From NCBI GenBank assembly GCA_041662785.1, contig JBAZRW010000002.1:62001-126000 (forward strand): a stretch of 64,000 nucleotides of DNA. The letters are read 5' to 3'. Made by a program: the position numbers and the translations under genes. Under the pieces are notes generated by a model. The model had not been told where the DNA came from. It did not search any database and saw nothing but the letters and a program-made list of their open reading frames with translations. The DNA comes from Bdellovibrionales bacterium. Lineage in GTDB: Bacteria; Pseudomonadota; Alphaproteobacteria; UBA9219. Positions 59,801 to 64,000 of the stretch are shown here, piece by piece (within the stretch, counting starts at the first letter, position 1; each line of letters starts with the position of its first letter).

Positions 59801-60573
59801 AGCTGTATCAACTGCGTGGACGGGTGGGTCGTGCCAAGCAGCGCGGCTATGCCTATTTTACCTATAGTCCGCGCGCGCCTCTTTCCTCGACGGCGCAGCA
59901 GCGGCTTGAGGTGATCTCGACGCTCGATCAATTGGGGGCAGGATTCCAGCTGGCCAGCCACGATATGGATATTCGCGGCACGGGCAATCTGCTTGGCGAG
60001 GAGCAGTCGGGCCATATCCGTGAGGTCGGGATTGAGCTGTATCAGCAAATGCTAGAGGATGCCGTCGCGGCGGCGAAGGCCGGTGGCGGTGGGGCTGAGG
60101 CTGGAGGCGCGGCAGCACCAGAAGAACGCTGGACACCGCAAATCAACATCGGTTTGTCTGTTATGATTCCTGAAACCTATGTCACGGATTTGAACGTGCG
60201 CCTTGGCCTTTATCGGCGCTTGGCTGAGGGCGGTGAGGACAGCGAGGCGGTTGCCGCCGAGATGGTGGATCGTTTTGGTGCGTTGCCCGAGGAAGTCGAA
60301 AACCTGTTGCAAACCGTGGCGATCAAACAGCTGTGCCGCAAGGCGGGCATTGCCAAGCTGGATGCGGGCGCGAAGGGGGCTGTCATTGGCTTTTATCAGG
60401 ATAAATTCGAACGTCCTGACCTTCTCATTCAGTGGATCACGAAACAGGCGGGAACGGTAAAGGTTCGGCCTGATCAACGGATCGTCCTTTTGCGCACATG
60501 GGACGATATGACGCGCCGCCTTGAGGGGCTTAAGAAAACGCTGGAAGAATTGGTTGCCTTAGCAGCGGGCTAA
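56893..60573 (+). CDS. mfd: transcription-repair coupling factor Mfd with an in-frame repeat insertion
   Basis: Mfd displaces stalled RNA polymerase and recruits UvrA. At 1226 aa it is longer than usual (about 1150-1170). It shows the UvrB-like N-terminal module (VEVVSFPAWDCLPYDRISP), the polymerase-interacting domain (GDFVVHGEHGIGRYEGLE), the translocase motifs VCGDVGFGKTEVALRAAF, IIDEEQHFGVKQKE, LTATPIPRTLQLA, ATNIIESGLDIPNANT and GRVGRAKQRGYAYF, and the C-terminal TRCF domain. About 47 residues at 367-413 (TPPPCGEGRDHREAVDAGEG through YPSPQGRG) are encoded by an inserted repeat at 57991-58131, yet the frame remains open on both sides. No good ribosome site precedes the ATG. Confidence 0.95.
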   Translation: MFISSFNPSKPCRARIGGAPAGHDARVVAEVALRCAGVPLVHVALDDLRAAVMAEALAFFAPHVEVVSFPAWDCLPYDRISPHADIVGQRLAALGRLGRPFKKPAVLLTTVGALMQKVLPPEILKDTCLSLAVGEVMPLEKLTRLLTASGYHKAGTVREVGEFAVRGGIVDLYPTGYDQPVRLDFFGDELESLRFFDPLTQITTEKADRLSLEPTSEVLLDERSIASFRSGYRELFGVSSDNDPLYTAVSAGQKFPGTEHWLPLFYPRLVGLLDYVPSSAPVFFDPQAQEAMESRAAQVADFYQARVALFEASRRGKERKKETQSAPAPYKPVPVERLYFSVAELDAALSSHAVGLLSVFVEENTMTPPPCGEGRDHREAVDAGEGGGRQGKQLSGLSPVALPPPYPSPQGRGDSIVFASSLNAAAMRGRDFADARAMPQSAALYDAVKAYAAQHQGANRRVAIACYSHGSADRIAGLLRAHGVDTATLATDWEAARKLDPKLIALVVLGLEHGFIAPDLALMTEQDILGDRLVRQTRKKKASAQFQLELGSLEIGDFVVHGEHGIGRYEGLEMITALGAAHDCVRLIYDGGDKLFVPVENLDVLSRYASAQAGAVLDKLGGVAWQARKARVKKRLLDIADGLLKIAAERQLKAGEVIEIHDGGYQEFAARFPYNETDDQEQSIQAVLDDLSSGKPMDRLVCGDVGFGKTEVALRAAFAVVQAGLQVAVIVPTTLLARQHYQNFVQRFAGFPVRIAQLSRMVTLKEAKEAKEQLNKGQVDIVVGTHAILSKELKFQRLGLVIIDEEQHFGVKQKEQLKELRANVHVLTLTATPIPRTLQLALTGVRELSLITTPPVDRLAVSTYVLPYDPMVIREALMREHYRGGQSFYVCPRIEDIAALSAELRELVPELKMIAAHGRMGASELDDIMTAFDANKYDLLLATNIIESGLDIPNANTIILHRADMFGLAQLYQLRGRVGRAKQRGYAYFTYSPRAPLSSTAQQRLEVISTLDQLGAGFQLASHDMDIRGTGNLLGEEQSGHIREVGIELYQQMLEDAVAAAKAGGGGAEAGGAAAPEERWTPQINIGLSVMIPETYVTDLNVRLGLYRRLAEGGEDSEAVAAEMVDRFGALPEEVENLLQTVAIKQLCRKAGIAKLDAGAKGAVIGFYQDKFERPDLLIQWITKQAGTVKVRPDQRIVLLRTWDDMTRRLEGLKKTLEELVALAAG
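57991..58131 (+). repeat. family B element inserted inside mfd
   Basis: The ends are CCCCTCCCCCTTGCGGGGAGGG and CCCTCCCCGCAAGGGAGAGGGG, with inner CACCGCGAAGCGGTGG and GGGAGGGGGGAGG/CTCCCCCCTCCC. The reverse complement follows the copy at 24423-24566 segment by segment. Length 141 bp is a multiple of three. Confidence 0.85.
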
Positions 60574-60575
60574 CT

Positions 60576-62546
60576 TTACCGCTTCAAATCCTCAAGAATC
60601 TTAAGGGGCGCGTGGCTATTGTTCAGGCGCGCGCGATAGAATTGCAGGTTCTCGATAATCCGTTGGATGTAGTTGCGCGTTTCGTAGATAGGGATCAGCT
60701 CGATCCAGTCGATGGGATCAACATTGGGCGTACGAGGATCGCCGTAGGTGTCCATCCATTCCCTTGCGCGGCGTGGCCCCGCGTTATAGCCCGCTAAGGC
60801 CAGAACGTATGAGCCGTCGAAATTATCAATCTGGTGTTGAATAAAAGTTGTGCCAAGACGCACATTGTAATCGGGGTCGGTCAAGCGTGAAGCGCTAAAG
60901 GGCATCCCTAGCTTCTTGGCGACGTCCTTGGCTGTGGTAGGCATCAGTTGCATCAGGCCTTGCGCCCCCACGGGGCTTCCCGCATCGGCCTTGAATTGGC
61001 TTTCCTGTCGGATCAGGGCGTGGGTGAGGGCTGCTTCAGGCTGTCTTGGCATGGCCATTGCCAAAACGGGATAGGCTGCGCCTGTGATGATAAAGTTTTT
61101 CTGGTTGGCGGCCTTGGCCGCGCTCACGGCCCAGTCGGGGCGTTGCAGTTGATAGGCCAGTTCCAATGTCAACGCGAAATCCACGCGCTGTGTGGCGTTG
61201 TCCGTGATCGCTTTGAAGAAAGTGCGCGCCAAGTCGTTTTGGCCAGCTTTGTAAAGGCGCTCGGTGGCGCGGACGACATCGCGATCAAAAAAGCGCGTGC
61301 GAATAGCGGTCGGAATGGTGGGCTCAGTGGCGGCGCGAATGGTGGGCTGCGCGTAAAGCCTTGTGATCGCCAACTGCCCGTAAAAGGTGGTGTTGAGCGT
61401 GGCAGCGGTTTCATAAGCTTGCTGCGCGTCGCCTGATTGTCCGGCGGCCTCATAGGTGCGACCCAGCCAGTAATAGCCGCGCGCGCGGGAAATAGGCGTG
61501 ACGCATTCTTTAAGAAGGGCCGTGAAATGATGATGGGCGAGGGTTGGTTTGTCCAAAAACCGCAAGGCTAGCCACCCCGCCAGAAACTCGGCCTGAACGA
61601 AGTTAAAGCCTGTTTTTAGACCGTGACGGGCGGCAAGGCGGTAGGCCGTGGCGAAGTTTTTGGCCTCCATCAGGCGGCGGATGACGATATGGCGTTCTTC
61701 CCACCATTTCTCAGGTTGACCCAAATCATCTGGCGCATTAAGCAAAAGCTCTAACGCTCCGTCATCATTGTCGTTCTTGCGCCGCCAGCGCACGCGCTCA
61801 TAAAGCAGACCCGCATCGTTTTGCAAGGACGAGGGAACCTGCGCGATAAGCGCCTCGGCATTGCTTGTTTGGTTGGCTAGGGCGATGCGCGCTTCGGCTA
61901 GCGCCTTGTGGGCGGCATCGACATAGGGATACATGGCTCGCGCCGCCGTCATCTCGTTTTCCCAAAGCAGACGGTCAAGGCGCACTTCATGGTCGGTTTT
62001 GTTTAACATGAAGGCATAACGATCGAAAAAAGAGGCCTGATCGCCGTTCCCAAAATTGCGATCAACCCAGCGGGCCTGCACAAGCTCCTGTGCTTTGGGG
62101 GCTTGCCCGATGGCTTGCAGCGAGTCGATATAGCGGTAAAACGCGGTTGGTGTCAGGGGTGGGTGCGCGTTAAACCAGTTCACCAGCTGCGCGTCGGTCG
62201 CGCCAGAGGGAATCTTTTGCTCAAGGATCATCATGATCCCCTTAAGTCCGGGCCAGTCGGGATTATTCGTCACAAAGGCAGCCAGATCGTCAAAGCTGTA
62301 ATCATTATTGGGTTGCGCCATCAATAGGCCGCGCAGAACCTTGTTCAGGATGGGATCGTTTCCCTTTGCCATCATCTGGCGGGTCTTGTCGGCATGGCCT
62401 TCTGCCAACGCGGAAAAGGCGCTGTGATAGGTGAGGGGAGGTGGCACTGGGGGTGGTGGAGAGGCCTTTTTCTTGGCGTGCACATCGCACGGCCAAAGAA
62501 GCAGCAAGGTTAACAGAAGAAAGCTGATGCGGCGGAAGAGAATCAT
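60576..62546 (-). CDS. slt: soluble lytic murein transglycosylase
   Basis: Slt cleaves peptidoglycan and releases 1,6-anhydro-muropeptides, the substrates that AnmK later recycles. The 656-aa protein has a signal sequence (FLLLTLLLLWPCDVHA), a long helical superhelix, and the C-terminal catalytic domain with the Glu in ALIRQESQF (about 515), GSPVGAQGLMQLMPTTA, ALAGYNAGPRRAREW and IETRNYIQRIIENL-type ends. The ATG at 62546 is chosen; a GTG at 62555 is also possible. It is convergent with mfd (2-bp gap). Confidence 0.94.
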   Translation of the reverse strand: MILFRRISFLLLTLLLLWPCDVHAKKKASPPPPVPPPLTYHSAFSALAEGHADKTRQMMAKGNDPILNKVLRGLLMAQPNNDYSFDDLAAFVTNNPDWPGLKGIMMILEQKIPSGATDAQLVNWFNAHPPLTPTAFYRYIDSLQAIGQAPKAQELVQARWVDRNFGNGDQASFFDRYAFMLNKTDHEVRLDRLLWENEMTAARAMYPYVDAAHKALAEARIALANQTSNAEALIAQVPSSLQNDAGLLYERVRWRRKNDNDDGALELLLNAPDDLGQPEKWWEERHIVIRRLMEAKNFATAYRLAARHGLKTGFNFVQAEFLAGWLALRFLDKPTLAHHHFTALLKECVTPISRARGYYWLGRTYEAAGQSGDAQQAYETAATLNTTFYGQLAITRLYAQPTIRAATEPTIPTAIRTRFFDRDVVRATERLYKAGQNDLARTFFKAITDNATQRVDFALTLELAYQLQRPDWAVSAAKAANQKNFIITGAAYPVLAMAMPRQPEAALTHALIRQESQFKADAGSPVGAQGLMQLMPTTAKDVAKKLGMPFSASRLTDPDYNVRLGTTFIQHQIDNFDGSYVLALAGYNAGPRRAREWMDTYGDPRTPNVDPIDWIELIPIYETRNYIQRIIENLQFYRARLNNSHAPLKILEDLKR

Positions 62547-62611
62547 AAGACGCACTAAACAATTTTATACAGGCCATTGCAAGCGTCCCTCAGGCAGGGT
62601 ATTGGTTTTTT

Positions 62612-63103
62612 ATGACCGAACCCAAAGCATCCGATCGTTTAAATGCGCAGCGCTATGTCGCGATGAACCGTCGTGCCCGTCATGATTATTTTATCACGGA
62701 CACGGTAGAGGCGGGCATTATCCTGACGGGAACGGAAGTGAAGGTTCTTCGTTTGGGCCAAGCCAGCATTCAGGAGGCTTTTGCTAGCGGCAAGGATGGC
62801 GGTATTTTCCTAATCAACGCCTATATCCCCGAATATCAGCAGGCGGGCACGCATTTGCAGCACGAAACGCATCGGCCTCGCGCCCTTCTTCTCCATAAAC
62901 GGGAGAGGGATAAGATTTTGGGTGCGGTCAAGCGCGAGGGCATGACCATTGTGCCTTTAGGCCTTTATTTTAATAAGCGCGGGATTGCCAAGGTGGAGCT
63001 AGGCCTTGCCAAGGGCAAGCATAAGGCTGACAAGCGCGAGGCGATCAAGGATCGTGACTGGAAGCGCGATCAGGCTCGCATCCTGCGTGATCGGAATAGG
63101 TAA
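62612..63103 (+). CDS. smpB: SsrA-binding protein SmpB
   Basis: SmpB delivers tmRNA to stalled ribosomes for trans-translation. The 163-aa product has RARHDYFITDTVEAGIILTGTEVK, INAYIPEYQQAG, HRPRALLLHKRE and the C-terminal basic tail RDWKRDQARILRDRNR that enters the mRNA channel. No ssrA gene is visible in the window. A terminator follows and an NYN gene converges. Confidence 0.97.
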   Translation: MTEPKASDRLNAQRYVAMNRRARHDYFITDTVEAGIILTGTEVKVLRLGQASIQEAFASGKDGGIFLINAYIPEYQQAGTHLQHETHRPRALLLHKRERDKILGAVKREGMTIVPLGLYFNKRGIAKVELGLAKGKHKADKREAIKDRDWKRDQARILRDRNR

Positions 63104-63132
63104 GGGTTCGTCACGTTTTTCCCATAAAAAAA

Positions 63133-63160
63133 GGCGGCCCCTAAAGGGCCGCCCTTTCTT
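63133..63160. terminator. terminator between smpB and the NYN gene
   Basis: GGCGGCCC-CTAAA-GGGCCGCC (63133-63153) is flanked by A-runs on the left and CTTTCTT on the right, so it can serve both converging genes. Confidence 0.85.
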
Positions 63161-63179
63161 ATGGCGTATTGGGATCCAG

Positions 63180-63821
63180 TCAAGCAACGTCCTGTTTAAG
63201 GGAGTCGTCAACATCGGCCATGGTGTCCGCCACGTCATCCAGCGTGGGCTGGGCTTGTGGGGGCGTGACCTGAATCGGGGGAGCATTGGGATCACGGGCA
63301 CGAGCAACGTGCGGCATAAGATCCTGCAACTCGATGAAATTATCGGCTTGGCGACGCAGCTCATCCGCCACCATAGGAGGCGAGGAGCGCATCGTGCTGA
63401 CAACGCTGACGCGTTTGCCGCGACGTTGGACGGCTTCTACCAAGCGGCGGAAGTCCCCGTCGCCTGAGAAAATCATGATGTGATCGACGTTATCGCACAT
63501 TTCCATGACGTCAATGGCTAGTTCGATGTCCATGTTGCCCTTGATTTTACGGCGACCAAAAGCGTCTGTAAATTCCTTCGTAGGCTTGGTGACCATGGCA
63601 TAGCCATTATAGTCTAGCCAATCGACGAGAGGGCGAATGGGGGAGTATTCTTCATTTTCGACAAGCGCCGTGTAATAAAAAGCGCGAACAAGGCGAGCCC
63701 GTCCGGCGAACAGCTCCAAAAGACGTTTGTAATCAATGTCGAATCCCAAACCGCGTGAAGCGGCATAGAGGTTGGCTCCGTCAATAAACATTGCCATGCG
63801 TTCTTCTTTATAAAAAATCAT
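63180..63821 (-). CDS. NYN-domain (LabA/DUF88-type) putative ribonuclease
   Basis: A 213-aa protein. The PIN-like NYN fold is clear: MFIDGANLYAASRGLG with a first acidic residue (Asp14), KGNMDIELAIDVMEM, and HIMIFSGDGDFRRLVEAVQRRGKRVSVVS with the other metal-binding Asp residues. Members are metal-dependent RNases or RNA-binding proteins. The C-terminal 45 residues are acidic and Pro-rich, probably disordered. AAGGAAGG precedes the ATG. The remaining 179 bp to the end of the window hold no feature I can support. Confidence 0.88.
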   Translation of the reverse strand: MIFYKEERMAMFIDGANLYAASRGLGFDIDYKRLLELFAGRARLVRAFYYTALVENEEYSPIRPLVDWLDYNGYAMVTKPTKEFTDAFGRRKIKGNMDIELAIDVMEMCDNVDHIMIFSGDGDFRRLVEAVQRRGKRVSVVSTMRSSPPMVADELRRQADNFIELQDLMPHVARARDPNAPPIQVTPPQAQPTLDDVADTMADVDDSLKQDVA

Positions 63822-64000
63822 AGTGACCTTCCTTGGATATGAGACGTGTTGTTAACTATAACAAAAAATTCTACGGCTGCCTACCGTTTCTTGCGCCGAA
63901 ATCCCACAAAAATACCCAAAAAAGGTAACAAGCAGGCTGCGGCGCTGGTGGGCTACCGCTGTATCCTTACGATAAAAAAAACCGTTGCGCAACATCACGA

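Overview
The window is chromosomal DNA from an alphaproteobacterium with medium GC content. Supporting evidence is a CckA-type hybrid kinase, a recA gene with the alphaproteobacterial LexA box (GAAC-N7-GAAC), a purQ/purL/bolA/monothiol-glutaredoxin cluster, a TrpR-like YerC protein, TrmFO, and intergenic palindromes of the CGTCATCCCCGCGAAAGCGGGG type. LptD and a GmhB-like phosphatase indicate a lipopolysaccharide outer membrane. The order cannot be fixed from the sequence; a Rhodospirillales- or Micavibrio-like lineage is only a guess. There is no prophage, insertion sequence, CRISPR array, rRNA or convincing tRNA.

Layout. 1-8.7 kb: start of tyrS, anmK (anhydro-muramate recycling), a small membrane protein, an alpha/beta hydrolase divergent from a cysteine-free Rrf2/IscR-like regulator and an HscB-like protein lacking HPD, a HAD phosphatase, a double hexapeptide acyltransferase, a glycerate 2-kinase and an HD hydrolase. 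8.7-16.7 kb: trmFO, a secreted cyclophilin, a GmhB-like phosphatase, lptD, a MurC-like ligase and rhlE. 17-24 kb: kdpFABCD without kdpE. 24-31 kb: ftsK, cckA and tldD. 31-35.8 kb: a histone-deacetylase-like protein, a tandem GNAT protein, yerC and a methyltransferase among repeats. 35.8-42.5 kb: recA, then rpsM-rpsK-rpoA-rplQ behind its own promoter, a lipoprotein, an EamA transporter and rplM-rpsI. 42.5-47.4 kb: a degenerate EAL protein, a DJ-1/PfpI protein, small regulators and rodA. 47.8-53.3 kb: purQ, two duplicated solute-binding proteins, purL, bolA and a monothiol glutaredoxin. 53.3-64 kb: a secreted protein, recG, mfd, a lytic transglycosylase, smpB and an NYN-domain protein.

Functional themes are envelope and peptidoglycan work (anmK, Mur ligase, lptD, rodA, slt), cell cycle and chromosome handling (cckA, ftsK), DNA repair (recA, recG, mfd), translation and ribosome rescue (ribosomal proteins, trmFO, smpB) and Fe-S related proteins that carry unusual residue losses.

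The most unusual aspect is repeat biology. Several families of palindromic elements lie between genes, and members also sit in frame inside the coding regions of mfd and, with good likelihood, recG. Heptamer arrays start a few bases after three separate stop codons. A perfect 12-bp terminator stem encloses the start codon of a lipoprotein gene. Two adjacent solute-binding protein genes share a 78-bp identical 5' segment although the rest of each gene has diverged.
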